From Shinella sp. (GTDB lineage: Bacteria; Pseudomonadota; Alphaproteobacteria; Rhizobiales; Rhizobiaceae): DNA of 64,000 nt. Below, in pieces: positions 51,511 through 60,366 of the stretch. The translations under genes were made by a program, and so were the position numbers. Within the stretch, counting starts at the first letter, position 1. Each line of letters opens with the position of its first letter. The notes under the pieces are model-generated. The model searched no databases and was not told the DNA's origin. It was given only the letters and a program-made list of their open reading frames with translations. The stretch covers positions 1 through 64,000 of the forward strand of contig QFQX01000002.1 in NCBI GenBank assembly GCA_003248775.1, in the 5' to 3' direction.

Positions 51511-53037
51511 TTATTCGGCGGCCTTCTGGATGCCGTAGGCGAAGAACTGCGAGTTGAGGCCGTTCACCGGATAGCCGGTCACTGACTTCTTCGAAACCAC
51601 GATCTGCGGATAGAGATAGAGCCAGTTGCTGGCGGCATCCTCGGCGATCACCGTATTGGCTTCCTTGAGCTTCGCGGTCTGCTCGTCGGTGGTGGCGCTG
51701 GCTTCCGCTTCCTTGATCAGGTCGACGACCTTCGGGTTGTTGTAGCCCCAGTAGAAGTCCGGATTGCCGTAGAAGACGATATCGCGGTGGTTCACATGCT
51801 CCTGCAGGGTCGCCTGGAAATCATGAGCCTTGTAGACCTTGGCGTACCACTCGTTAGCCGTGATGACGTTGATGTTCACCTTGACGCCGACCTTGGCAAG
51901 TTCGGTCTGCAGGAACTGCGCAACGATCGGATGCGGATCATAGTTCGGAGTGTCGAGCGTGAAGGAGAATCCATCGGGGTAACCGGCTTCAGCCAGAAGC
52001 GCCTTGGCGCTGTCTACATCATAGGCGTCGACATTGGTGAGGTCGACATACCACGGATCGGTCGGCGGCACGAAGGAGCCGATGACGATGCCGTAGCCGC
52101 CCCAGATGGCGTTCAGGAGCTTCTTCTTGTCGACGGCGCGGGCGAGAGCCTTGCGAACCTTCACGTTATCGAAGGGCTTCACCCGATCGTTATAGGCGAG
52201 CAGCAGCTTGGTGGTGGACTGGCCCTCGGCCACGGTGAATTCCGGATTGTCCTTGAACTGCGCAAGCGAATCCGGGCTCTGGACGGAGGTGATGATATCG
52301 ACCGAACCGGTCAGCAGCGCGTTGTTGAGCGCGGTCGCCTCGGTGAAATACTGGTAGACGACTTCGCCATTGCTCGGCTTCGTACCCCAGTAGCCGTCGA
52401 AACGCTGGAGCGAGATGGAGGAACCGCGACGCCATTCCTCGAGCTTGTAGGGACCTGTGCCGTCTTCCGAAGACTGCAGATCCTTGGCGGTGTCATTGAC
52501 CACCCAGACATAGCTCAGATTGTAGGGCAACGAGATCGAACGGGCGGAGAGCTTCACGACAACCGTCTGGTCATCCGGCGTCTCGACAGCGCTGATCGTC
52601 TTGAGGCTGTTCTTGCGCGAGCTCTTGGACTCGGCCGCCGTGACGCGCTCGATCGAGAACTTGACGTCCTTTGCCGTGAGCGGCTCGCCGGAATGGAAAG
52701 TGACGCCGGGCTGCAGAGTAAAGGTGTAGGTCAGGCCATCATCGCTGACCTTGAAGTCCTTGGCGAGAACCGGCTCGACCGCGCCTGCATCGCTCAGGCG
52801 GAAAAGCGCTTCATAGACGTTGCCGTTGAAGGCTTCGTTGATGCCCTGCCCCGCACCAGCGGTGTTGTCGAGGTTCTGCGGTTCGTAGAGAGAACCGATG
52901 TTGACGGTCGCATCGGCATCGAAGTCCGCCGCCGCAAGCGGCGTTGCGAAGGAAAGGGCGACGAGTGCGGCCGCAGCCGTCGTCGCGCGCCATTCGGACA
53001 GGAAACTCTGCCTGTTTTTATTGGCAAAACCGCTCAT
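51511..53037 (-). CDS. Peptide-type periplasmic binding protein, SBP_bac_5 family
   Basis: This 508-aa family 5 solute-binding protein has a signal peptide (positive N-terminus, hydrophobic about 20-36, cleavage near AAA-DF). The family signature DGLTYTFTLQPGVTFHSGEP lies near residue 100. It is the first gene of the importer operon and is divergent from an M24 peptidase. The ligand is probably a short peptide, although this family also binds opines, nickel chelates and sugars. Confidence 0.92.
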   Translation of the reverse strand: MSGFANKNRQSFLSEWRATTAAAALVALSFATPLAAADFDADATVNIGSLYEPQNLDNTAGAGQGINEAFNGNVYEALFRLSDAGAVEPVLAKDFKVSDDGLTYTFTLQPGVTFHSGEPLTAKDVKFSIERVTAAESKSSRKNSLKTISAVETPDDQTVVVKLSARSISLPYNLSYVWVVNDTAKDLQSSEDGTGPYKLEEWRRGSSISLQRFDGYWGTKPSNGEVVYQYFTEATALNNALLTGSVDIITSVQSPDSLAQFKDNPEFTVAEGQSTTKLLLAYNDRVKPFDNVKVRKALARAVDKKKLLNAIWGGYGIVIGSFVPPTDPWYVDLTNVDAYDVDSAKALLAEAGYPDGFSFTLDTPNYDPHPIVAQFLQTELAKVGVKVNINVITANEWYAKVYKAHDFQATLQEHVNHRDIVFYGNPDFYWGYNNPKVVDLIKEAEASATTDEQTAKLKEANTVIAEDAASNWLYLYPQIVVSKKSVTGYPVNGLNSQFFAYGIQKAAE

Positions 53038-53090
53038 GGATATGTTCCTCGTATCGTCAGTGTTTTTGATCGTCGATCTCGATTGATGTT

Positions 53091-53115
53091 ATACCCTACC
53101 AAACTTGTGGGGTAT
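53091..53115. promoter_or_regulatory. Inverted repeat in the binding-protein/M24-peptidase divergent region
   Basis: Arms ATACCCTAC (53091-53099) and GTGGGGTAT (53107-53115) pair at eight of nine positions with a 7-bp spacer, 54 bp upstream of the binding-protein start. It is a candidate operator for an unlinked regulator. Confidence 0.4.
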
Positions 53116-53289
53116 TGGATCCTTCGCCTGATTTGTCGTTGCGGAGGAAAATGCTCACAGGCAATTCCACCGAATGAAGAGAATTATTTTCCACTCCGAT
53201 GAAGAGCTATCGCGGCGCTCGCGAAGTTCAAGTACGCCATCGACAACGGAACACACTCAAGAAGCATCGGAAACTGAAAGGCTGAGGAC

Positions 53290-54516
53290 ATGAGCGACCT
53301 GGACCGAGTTCGCGCGCAACGTTTGACGAGGGCAGCCGGCATCGACGCTCTCGTCTTTTTCCAGCCGGAAGCCTTCCGCTATGCGATCGGCGCCCATGCA
53401 GGCGTAGCGACAATGTGGGGGCGGGCGGGCTCCGCGATCGCAGTCGTTCCGTCTGATCCGGCCGCCTCGCTGGCCGCCGTCATCAGCGACCATGCCTCAG
53501 CCAGCCTCGGCTCTCTTCGTCAATCCGTGGATGTACGAACGCATCGCATCTGGATCGACGGCGTCGCCCTGACCGGACAGGAAACCATTGCCGATATCGA
53601 CGCAGCCTATCGCCGGATGGAAAACACCGGACCACGACCGGAGACCTTCGATCAGGAGGCATGCTTCCGCCTGCTCGCCGACATTCTCACCGAGCGGGGA
53701 CTGGGCAAGGCGGTACTGGGGGCCGATTTTTCCTTCCTCCCTGCCGCAGACTTCGAAAGGCTGAAGAAGGCCCTCCCCCATGTCACATGGAAAGACGCCT
53801 CGGATATTCTGCTGAGGTTGAGGGCGATCAAGAATCCGCAGGAAATCGAGCGCCTGCGCCGGGCTGCACGCGCGGCCGAAGCCGGCCTGCGATCCCTGGC
53901 TTCGGCGGTAGAGCCTGATGCTTCCCAACGCGAACTATCCGCCGCATGGCTCCAAGGTGCTCGCGAAGAGGCTGCAGCCGGAGGCTTCGGGCTCTCGGGA
54001 CATTGGGATTACATTTCGGTTGGTCCCGACCTCACGGACGGCAGCGCCACGGTAAAACCCGGTTCGCTGATCAAGGCGGATGTCGGAACGCTGGTCGAGG
54101 GCTATTCCTCCGACGGCGCTCGAACATTCGTGCTCGGGCAGCCGGCAAACCTTGCCACCGAACTTCATGCCATCCTGCATGAAGCCTTTCTCGCCGGTAT
54201 CGAGCAGATCCGCCCCGGCCGCCGCTTCGGGGATGTTCACGCAGCGATGCTCGCCCGGTTCAGGAAGAACGGCCTCACCGAATATTATCGCGGACACTTC
54301 GGCCACTCGGTCGGCGGCAATGCCGGCATCGAGGAATGGCCCTTCTTTTCGAACGGCAATGACGAGGTGATCGAACAGAACATGGTCGTCGCCCTTGAAA
54401 CGCCGTTCTATGCGCAGGGCTTCGGTGCGCTGATGATCGAGGATCAGTTTCTCGTTACGGAAGCCGGTACCGAATGCATGAACAGCCTGCCGCGCGATAT
54501 CATCCGCATCGGCTGA
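53290..54516 (+). CDS. M24-family metallopeptidase (Xaa-Pro aminopeptidase/dipeptidase-like)
   Basis: This 408-aa pita-bread-fold enzyme has an N-terminal creatinase-like domain (about 5-140) and a catalytic domain (about 175-400). The five metal ligands are visible: Asp in LIKADVG, Asp in SSDGART, His in RGHFGHSVG, Glu in VALETPF and Glu in MIEDQFLV. It is probably a cytoplasmic dinuclear-metal aminopeptidase or a creatinase-like hydrolase. It is divergent from the peptide-type importer, suggesting that it hydrolyses the imported substrate. Confidence 0.88.
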   Translation: MSDLDRVRAQRLTRAAGIDALVFFQPEAFRYAIGAHAGVATMWGRAGSAIAVVPSDPAASLAAVISDHASASLGSLRQSVDVRTHRIWIDGVALTGQETIADIDAAYRRMENTGPRPETFDQEACFRLLADILTERGLGKAVLGADFSFLPAADFERLKKALPHVTWKDASDILLRLRAIKNPQEIERLRRAARAAEAGLRSLASAVEPDASQRELSAAWLQGAREEAAAGGFGLSGHWDYISVGPDLTDGSATVKPGSLIKADVGTLVEGYSSDGARTFVLGQPANLATELHAILHEAFLAGIEQIRPGRRFGDVHAAMLARFRKNGLTEYYRGHFGHSVGGNAGIEEWPFFSNGNDEVIEQNMVVALETPFYAQGFGALMIEDQFLVTEAGTECMNSLPRDIIRIG

Positions 54517-54542
54517 CACCAGCTTTCGGGGAACGGACATGA

Positions 54543-54580
54543 CAAAGGCCGGCGCGATGACGCGCCGGCCTTTGTATTTT
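54543..54580. terminator. Bidirectional terminator between M24 peptidase and pcaF
   Basis: A perfect 14-bp stem (54543-54556 with 54561-54574) with loop ATGA is followed by TATTTTTC. It serves the M24 gene and possibly the convergent pcaF. Confidence 0.85.
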
Positions 54581-54594
54581 TCACGGAGAAACGA

Positions 54595-55800
54595 TCAAAC
54601 GCGTTCAAGCGCGACCGCGATACCCTGACCGACGCCGATGCACATGGTGGACAGCGAGTAACGGCCACCATTGAGCGACAGTTCCAGCGCCGCCGTGCCG
54701 GTGATGCGGGCGCCCGACATGCCGAGCGGATGACCGAGCGCGATCGCGCCGCCGTTCCGGTTCACCCGCGGATCGTCATCGGCAATGCCGAGCAGACGCA
54801 GCGTTGCGAGACCCTGGCTGGCGAAGGCTTCGTTCAGTTCGATTACGTCGAACTGATCCTGCGTCATGCCAAGCCGCGTCATCAGCTTTTGCGAGGCCGG
54901 AGCGGGACCGATGCCCATGACACGCGGGGGAACGCCGGCCGCAGCGCCACCGAGAACCCGGGCAATCGGGGTCAGGCCATACTTCTTCACCGCCGCTTCC
55001 GAAGCGATGATCAGTGCGGCCGCGCCATCGTTGACGCCCGAGGCGTTGCCGGCCGTCACGGTTCCCCCTTCCTTGCGGAAGGGCGTTCCGAGCTTCGCCA
55101 GCGTCTCGATGGTCGTTGCGCGGGGATGCTCGTCCTTCTCGACGACGACGGGATCGCCCTTGCGCTGCGGAATGGTGACCGGCACGATTTCCTTCGCCAG
55201 ACGTCCGTTGGCCTGAGCTTCAGCAGCCTTGACCTGGGAGCGAACGGCAAATGCGTCCTGATCCTCACGGCTCACCTTGAAGTCCTCGGCAACATTCTCG
55301 CCGGTCTCCGGCATGCTGTCGACGCCGTACTGCTTCTTCATCAACGGATTGACGAAGCGCCAGCCGATGGTGGTGTCGTGGATTTCGGCCTGACGGGAGA
55401 AGGCAGTCTCCGCCTTCGGCATGACGAAGGGAGCGCGGCTCATGCTTTCGACGCCGCCGGCGATCATCAGTTCGGCCTCGCCCGACCGGATGGCACGCGC
55501 CGCAGTGATGACGGCATCCATGCCGGAGCCGCAAAGACGGTTGATCGTCGTGCCCGAAACGCTGACCGGCAGACCGGCCAGCAGCAGCGACATGCGGGCA
55601 ACGTTGCGGTTGTCTTCGCCCGCCTGGTTTGCGCAGCCAAAGATCACGTCATCGACAGCTTCGAAGTCGATGCCAGGATGACGCTCCAGAAGCGCCTTCA
55701 GGGGAACCGCGCCAAGATCATCGGCGCGGACGGAGGAGAGCGAACCGCCGAAGCGGCCGATCGGGGTGCGGATATAGTCGCAGATATAGGCTTCGGTCAT
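54595..55800 (-). CDS. pcaF: Beta-ketoadipyl-CoA thiolase
   Basis: This thiolase of 401 aa splits 3-oxoadipyl-CoA to succinyl-CoA and acetyl-CoA, the last step of the beta-ketoadipate pathway. It has the nucleophilic Cys in NRLCGSGMDAV (about 90), GGVESMSRAPFV, the His in NEAFASQ, GGAIALGHPLGMSGAR and the second Cys in CIGVGQG. The start is one base after the pcaJ stop, and the order pcaI-pcaJ-pcaF supports this assignment over acetoacetyl-CoA thiolase. Confidence 0.94.
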   Translation of the reverse strand: MTEAYICDYIRTPIGRFGGSLSSVRADDLGAVPLKALLERHPGIDFEAVDDVIFGCANQAGEDNRNVARMSLLLAGLPVSVSGTTINRLCGSGMDAVITAARAIRSGEAELMIAGGVESMSRAPFVMPKAETAFSRQAEIHDTTIGWRFVNPLMKKQYGVDSMPETGENVAEDFKVSREDQDAFAVRSQVKAAEAQANGRLAKEIVPVTIPQRKGDPVVVEKDEHPRATTIETLAKLGTPFRKEGGTVTAGNASGVNDGAAALIIASEAAVKKYGLTPIARVLGGAAAGVPPRVMGIGPAPASQKLMTRLGMTQDQFDVIELNEAFASQGLATLRLLGIADDDPRVNRNGGAIALGHPLGMSGARITGTAALELSLNGGRYSLSTMCIGVGQGIAVALERV

Positions 55801-55801
55801 G

Positions 55802-56473
55802 TCACAGCTCCGGTACGATCAGATCGCCGACAGGTCCCGGCACCAGAAGTTCGGCGCCGGTCAGTGCCTGCAGCTCTTCAAGAGAGATCGACGGTAGCTT
55901 CTCGCGCAGGACGAAGCGGCCGCCTTCGATATCGATCACGGCAAGGCTGGTATAGACGCGGGTCACGCAGCCGACGCCAGTCAGCGGCAGGGTGCAGCGG
56001 TCGAGCAGCTTGGGCTCGCCCTTCTTCGTAACATGCTCGGTGATGACAGCCACGCGCTTGGCGCCATGTACGAGGTCCATCGCACCGCCGACGGCCGGCA
56101 CGCCCCCTGCGCCTATGCTCCAGTTTGCAAGGTCACCATTCTGGGCAACCTGATAGGCGCCGAGGATGGCAACGTCGAGATGCCCGCCGCGCACCATGGC
56201 GAAGCTGTCGGCATGATGGAAGAAGGCGGCACCCGGCTTCAGCGTCACCGCCTTCTTGCCGGCGTTGATCAGGTCCCAGTCTTCCTCGCCCTTGGCGGGG
56301 GATTCGCCGAAGTCGAGGATGCCGTTCTCGGTGTGGAACACGGCCTGGCGTCCCGGCGGCTGGTACTGGGCGACCATTTCCGGGAAGCCAATGCCGAGGT
56401 TCACATAGGAACCGTCTTCGATATCCTGTGCTGCGCGCCAGGCGATCTGAGCGTTGGAAAGCTTGTCAGTCAT
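55802..56473 (-). CDS. pcaJ: 3-oxoadipate CoA-transferase subunit B
   Basis: This is the 223-aa beta subunit of the family I CoA-transferase that transfers CoA from succinyl-CoA to 3-oxoadipate. The catalytic glutamate is in FHTENGILDFG (about residue 50). The N-terminal NLGIGFPEMV and C-terminal PLTGVGCVTRVYTSLAV segments are typical. Its start overlaps the pcaI stop by 4 bp, and pcaF follows after one base. Confidence 0.94.
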   Translation of the reverse strand: MTDKLSNAQIAWRAAQDIEDGSYVNLGIGFPEMVAQYQPPGRQAVFHTENGILDFGESPAKGEEDWDLINAGKKAVTLKPGAAFFHHADSFAMVRGGHLDVAILGAYQVAQNGDLANWSIGAGGVPAVGGAMDLVHGAKRVAVITEHVTKKGEPKLLDRCTLPLTGVGCVTRVYTSLAVIDIEGGRFVLREKLPSISLEELQALTGAELLVPGPVGDLIVPEL

Positions 56474-57192
56474 GGGTAGCTCACTCCCTCACGGTTCAGG
56501 ACTTCTTCCTGCTGAGGATCGGACACTTCAACGACCGCCTGCACGAAGATACCGGGTGTGATGACGACTTCCGGATCGATCTCGCCGGGCTCCACGATCT
56601 TCGACACCTGCACGATGGTGTTGGCCGCGGCCATGCACATCAGCGGGTTAAAGTTGCGAGCCGCCTTGTTGTAGATCAGGTTGCCATGGGTATCGCCCAC
56701 ATGCGCCTTGACGATGGCGAAATCGGCCTTCAGCCAGCGCTCCTGAACGTAGGGGCGACCATCGAATTCCTCGATCTTCTTGCCGTTGGCAAGCTCGGTG
56801 CCATAGGAGGTCGGCGTGAAAAAGGCCGGGATGCCAGCACCGCCGGCGCGAATCCGCTCGGCCAGCGTGCCCTGCGGCACGAGTTCCAGCTCGATTTCAC
56901 CGGCCTGATACTTTTCCGTGAACACACGCGGATCGGCGGATCGGGGGAAGGAGCAGATCAGCTTGCTGACCATGCCCTGCTCGATCAGCGCTGCAAGGCC
57001 GACATGACCGTTACCGGCGTTGTTGTTCACAACGGTCAGGTTTTTCGGGTGTCCGGTCTGCACGAAACGGTCGATGAGCGCGTGGATCAGTTCGATCGGC
57101 GCGCCGGAACCACCGAAACCGCCGATCATTACCGTTGCGCCATCGCCGATCTCGGCCACAGCGTCGGCCGGACTTGGGACTGTCTTGTCCAT
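56470..57192 (-). CDS. pcaI: 3-oxoadipate CoA-transferase subunit A
   Basis: This is the 240-aa alpha subunit, with GGFGGSGAPIELI (about 24-36), NNAGNGHVGLAALIEQG and the C-terminal EVVITPGIFV. The ATG at 57192 has GAGGAGA upstream; the longer open frame to 57321 has no such site and would cover the promoter. It heads pcaIJF and is divergent from pcaR, with a promoter and a perfect inverted repeat between. Confidence 0.94.
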   Translation of the reverse strand: MDKTVPSPADAVAEIGDGATVMIGGFGGSGAPIELIHALIDRFVQTGHPKNLTVVNNNAGNGHVGLAALIEQGMVSKLICSFPRSADPRVFTEKYQAGEIELELVPQGTLAERIRAGGAGIPAFFTPTSYGTELANGKKIEEFDGRPYVQERWLKADFAIVKAHVGDTHGNLIYNKAARNFNPLMCMAAANTIVQVSKIVEPGEIDPEVVITPGIFVQAVVEVSDPQQEEVLNREGVSYP

Positions 57193-57242
57193 CGGGATCT
57201 CCTCTATCGCCGCAACGGACTGACGCCGCACGGCCCGCATCA

Positions 57243-57271
57243 TGGATAGAAAATAGAGCCCTTCCCGGCAA
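57243..57271 (-). promoter_or_regulatory. Putative pcaIJF promoter
   Basis: On the minus strand, TTGCCG (57271-57266) and TATCCA (57248-57243) are separated by 17 bp, about 50 bp upstream of pcaI. The inverted repeat lies directly upstream of the -35, as expected for an activator site. Confidence 0.5.
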
Positions 57272-57278
57272 TGGATTT

Positions 57279-57311
57279 GTGCGATATGATGCATTTGTTG
57301 ACATATCGCAC
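57279..57311. promoter_or_regulatory. PcaR operator candidate
   Basis: A perfect 10-bp inverted repeat GTGCGATATG (57279-57288) and CATATCGCAC (57302-57311) with a 13-bp spacer lies between pcaI and pcaR. Its right arm ends 9 bp before the pcaR start, so binding could activate pcaIJF and repress pcaR. Confidence 0.7.
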
Positions 57312-57320
57312 GGAACGCCA

Positions 57321-58082
57321 ATGCCCATTACCCAACGCGACACCATGGGCGGCCTCGCCAAAGGCCTTGCCGTCATCGAGACCTTCACCGCGGAACATCC
57401 GCGCCAGAGCATTTCCGACGTTGCCGCGGCAAGCGGTCTCGATCGGGCGACCGCGCGGCGTTGTCTGCTGACCCTCGCCCACTTCGGCTACGCGGATTAC
57501 GATGGAAAGTTCTTCACGCTGACGCCCAGAGTCTTGCGGCTCGGGACCGCCTGTCTCGCCACCATGCCGCTTCCACAGATGGTGCAACCGCTCCTCGATA
57601 CGCTTTCCGACGAACTCGGGGAAAGCTCCTCCGTATCCATCCTCGACGGTGACGAGATCGTCTACGTCGCGCGCGCCGCGCAACGGAAAGTCATGTCGAT
57701 CGCACTGATGCCTGGATCGCGCCTTCCGGCCTTCTGCACCTCGATGGGCAGGGTGCTGCTTTCGGCGCTTCCTGAGGAAGAAATCCGCCAGCGCCTCGCT
57801 CTTCATCCCCTGACAGCGCGTACGCCCATGACCGTGACCGATCCGGATACGCTCATGGAACGCATCCGCACGGTGCGCGCCCAAGGCTATGCCGTCATCA
57901 ATCAGGAAGTGGAACTCGGCCTGCGCTCGATCGCCGTGCCGGTACTGACCGCCCGCGGCATCACGATTGCGGCCCTCAACATCGGCCTTCCGGCAAGAGG
58001 CGAAGATGTTTCAGACCTCGCCAAGAGGTACCTGCCCAAGCTGCTCAAGGTACAGGCGGAGTTGAAGAAGATGCTGAGATAG
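57321..58082 (+). CDS. pcaR: IclR-family regulator of the beta-ketoadipate genes
   Basis: This 253-aa protein has an N-terminal winged helix (about 10-70, SISDVAAASGLDRATARRCLLTL) and a C-terminal IclR effector domain (about 80-250). It belongs to the PcaR/PobR subgroup, whose members respond to beta-ketoadipate or aromatic acids. The ATG at 57321 is chosen because the HTH begins about ten residues later; the longer frame from 57135 overlaps pcaI. Its location opposite pcaIJF and the shared inverted repeat support the name. Confidence 0.9.
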   Translation: MPITQRDTMGGLAKGLAVIETFTAEHPRQSISDVAAASGLDRATARRCLLTLAHFGYADYDGKFFTLTPRVLRLGTACLATMPLPQMVQPLLDTLSDELGESSSVSILDGDEIVYVARAAQRKVMSIALMPGSRLPAFCTSMGRVLLSALPEEEIRQRLALHPLTARTPMTVTDPDTLMERIRTVRAQGYAVINQEVELGLRSIAVPVLTARGITIAALNIGLPARGEDVSDLAKRYLPKLLKVQAELKKMLR

Positions 58083-58181
58083 ACACCGCTCGACTTTGCA
58101 ATGCGGGAGCTGGCCAACTGGGCGGCAACCTGCAATCATGCATCCAATAATGCGGATACAGAAAGCTACCGGGAGTAAATC

Positions 58182-58877
58182 GTGGGACGCCTGCACACAG
58201 AGAACCACCTTGTCGCACGTATAGGATGGCTCAGAGCCGCCGTCCTCGGAGCCAATGATGGAATCGTCTCGACCGCCAGTTTGATTGTTGGCGTCGCATC
58301 GGCCTCGACGGCCAGTTCGGAGATACTGGTCGCCGGCATTGCCGGGCTAGTGGCTGGCGCAATGTCGATGGCGGCGGGGGAATATGTGTCCGTAAGCTCG
58401 CAATCGGACACCGAACAGGCCGACCTTGAACGGGAACGGCGGGAACTGGCGACCAGCCCCGAATCCGAACACGAGGAACTCGCCCAGATCTATGTTGCCC
58501 GGGGTGTCGAAGTCGAGCTCGCGAGAACCGTCGCGAGCCAGATGATGGCGCACGACGCGCTGGCTGCACACTCCAAGGACGAGCTCGGCATATCGGAAGT
58601 TACCAGCGCCCGCCCCATTCAGGCCGCTCTCACGTCGGCTGCAACATTCGCCATGGGCGCCGCCCTGCCTATGCTTGTGACGTTCCTGTCGCCGGTCACG
58701 ATGATTCCAATCTCAGTCTCACTTGCCTCTCTGGTATTTCTCGCGCTGCTGGGAGCGATCGGCGCAAGCGCGGGCGGCGCGAATGTAGCCAAGGCGACAG
58801 CAAGGGTCACCTTCTGGGGCGCATTTGCCATGGCTCTGACCGCCGGCATTGGCGCCCTGGTGGGCACCGCCATCTGA
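58182..58877 (+). CDS. VIT1/CCC1-family iron/manganese transporter
   Basis: This 231-aa membrane protein of the VIT family has an N-terminal pair of membrane segments containing GANDGIVSTASLIVGVA and AGAMSMAAGEYVSVSSQSD. A cytoplasmic helical metal-binding stretch follows (about 80-135, rich in Glu), then three further membrane segments. Family members export Fe2+ or Mn2+ from the cytoplasm. It is a single gene with no obvious operon partner. A weak hairpin (58893-58899 with 58921-58927) follows it. Confidence 0.9.
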   Translation: MGRLHTENHLVARIGWLRAAVLGANDGIVSTASLIVGVASASTASSEILVAGIAGLVAGAMSMAAGEYVSVSSQSDTEQADLERERRELATSPESEHEELAQIYVARGVEVELARTVASQMMAHDALAAHSKDELGISEVTSARPIQAALTSAATFAMGAALPMLVTFLSPVTMIPISVSLASLVFLALLGAIGASAGGANVAKATARVTFWGAFAMALTAGIGALVGTAI

Positions 58878-58892
58878 CCGACATCCTCTACA

Positions 58893-58927
58893 GCGGATGT
58901 TCCGGGGCACAAGATAGCGGCATCCGC
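58893..58927 (+). terminator. Weak hairpin after the VIT gene
   Basis: GCGGATG (58893-58899) and CATCCGC (58921-58927) form a 7-bp stem with a long loop, followed by CCCGTTTCATTTCC. Confidence 0.35.
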
Positions 58928-58956
58928 CCCGTTTCATTTCCTGAATACGGGACACA

Positions 58957-60021
58957 TCAAGCGCCGTTGCGCGATGTCCAGCGATGCCATTCTTCCTCGC
59001 TGCCCTGGAAGACGTTGAGGTCGATCTTGCCGGACACGCCCTGCGACAGGCCGGAACCGGAATACTGCCAGAAAAGCCACTTACGATCCGGATATCGCTT
59101 GGACGGGTGAGCCGCCACGGAGCGAAGCCAGAAGGGATATTCCTGGAATTGCCCCCTCAGATGATCGGCGTAGAAATCAGGCGCGGTATAAATGACCGGG
59201 CGCTTGCCATAATGGCGCTCCAGCATGTCCATGAAGACCTGCATCTTCTCGCGCACCTTCGTCGACGAAAGACGGCGCTTGCAGCTCGATTCGGCATTAT
59301 ATTCGACGTCGATCACCGGCGGCAGCGCATCGGGATCGCGCGGCACGTTGCGGATGAACCACTCCGCCTGCTCGCCGGCGGTGCGGCACCAGTAGAAGAA
59401 ATGATAAGCGCCGCGTTTCAGGCCGGCATCCTTTGAGCGATTCCAGTTGGTGCGGAACATCGGGTCGAGATGATCGCCCCCGTCCGTCGCTTTAATGTAG
59501 GCAAAGTTCGCACCCTGCGTGCGCAGCTTGACCCAGTCGATATCGCCCTGCCAGCGTGAGACATCGACGCCGTGCACGGCATGTTTTCGCGGAGAGGCCT
59601 TACCGAAGTTGATCGGCTTGGCATCTCGGAACTGATGGCTGTAGATCCGCGAACGGCCACGCGGCGCCGTGTCTCCCTGGGGAGAGGAAGGAACCAGCAT
59701 GGCAACCGGCTTTTCGGTCGGCACAGGCATGCCTGCCGAAAGGGTCGCTGGCTGAAGCGCCTGCGGTTCCGGCACAGTACCGGCCCAAGCCAGCATCGGT
59801 GAAGATTGCGGCTGAACGACAGAAACCTGCTGAGGCGGCATGGACTGTACGCTTGCCTGCCCTACCGGCGCTGCGGGAATGGGGGCGGAAGCCGTGCTGA
59901 CTGCGCTCGTAGTCTCCCGGGAGGGGGCGATGTTCAGCGCCTCTACCGGACTGGACGTCGATCTGCATCCGGCAACGACAACGCATCCGAAAACGATTGC
60001 AGAAAGTGCAGAAAGACGCAT
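58957..60021 (-). CDS. GH25 lysozyme-type muramidase lipoprotein
   Basis: This 354-aa protein is a predicted lipoprotein: VVVAGC gives Cys19 after a hydrophobic leader. A Pro/Ser/Ala-rich linker (about 20-120) precedes a GH25 catalytic domain (about 148-345) with GVDVSRWQG (Asp153), IDVEYN (Asp238, Glu240) and WQYSGSG near the end. GH25 enzymes cleave the N-acetylmuramyl-1,4-N-acetylglucosamine bond of peptidoglycan. It is anchored probably to the outer membrane and may act in wall remodelling or as a secreted muramidase. It is a single gene, divergent from the GntR gene. Confidence 0.9.
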   Translation of the reverse strand: MRLSALSAIVFGCVVVAGCRSTSSPVEALNIAPSRETTSAVSTASAPIPAAPVGQASVQSMPPQQVSVVQPQSSPMLAWAGTVPEPQALQPATLSAGMPVPTEKPVAMLVPSSPQGDTAPRGRSRIYSHQFRDAKPINFGKASPRKHAVHGVDVSRWQGDIDWVKLRTQGANFAYIKATDGGDHLDPMFRTNWNRSKDAGLKRGAYHFFYWCRTAGEQAEWFIRNVPRDPDALPPVIDVEYNAESSCKRRLSSTKVREKMQVFMDMLERHYGKRPVIYTAPDFYADHLRGQFQEYPFWLRSVAAHPSKRYPDRKWLFWQYSGSGLSQGVSGKIDLNVFQGSEEEWHRWTSRNGA

Positions 60022-60366
60022 GGCACCGATACTCTATACAAACGGCGGGCGGCTTCATTCCGCTCCGGCCAGGACCACTGACAGCATTTGCTAACAGAGT
60101 TTTACCGGCAAATGTTAAATGCAATCTTTACCGATTGCCGAAACGCGAACGCCCGTCCCTCACTCCAAAACACGAAACCGTGAGGCTTTCGCGAGGCATA
60201 AAGGGGAGCCGGTTCCTCGTATGGAGGCCGTTGGCCGCAACTCCCAGCCGAAATCCACAGCCCCAACAACCGTACTCAGCAAAGAATCCGCTTCGGGAAA
60301 ATTGACGGTTGACGGCTCGGCCTTCACGGATATTATAAAAATATATTTTTCATATATCGAGCTGAC
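60022..60366. other. 345-bp divergent region between muramidase and gntR
   Basis: No gene is seen here. The right end is very AT-rich (about 60325-60360, ATTATAAAAATATATTTTTCATATAT), a likely promoter and operator region for the GntR gene. The rest shows nothing recognised. Confidence 0.45.
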
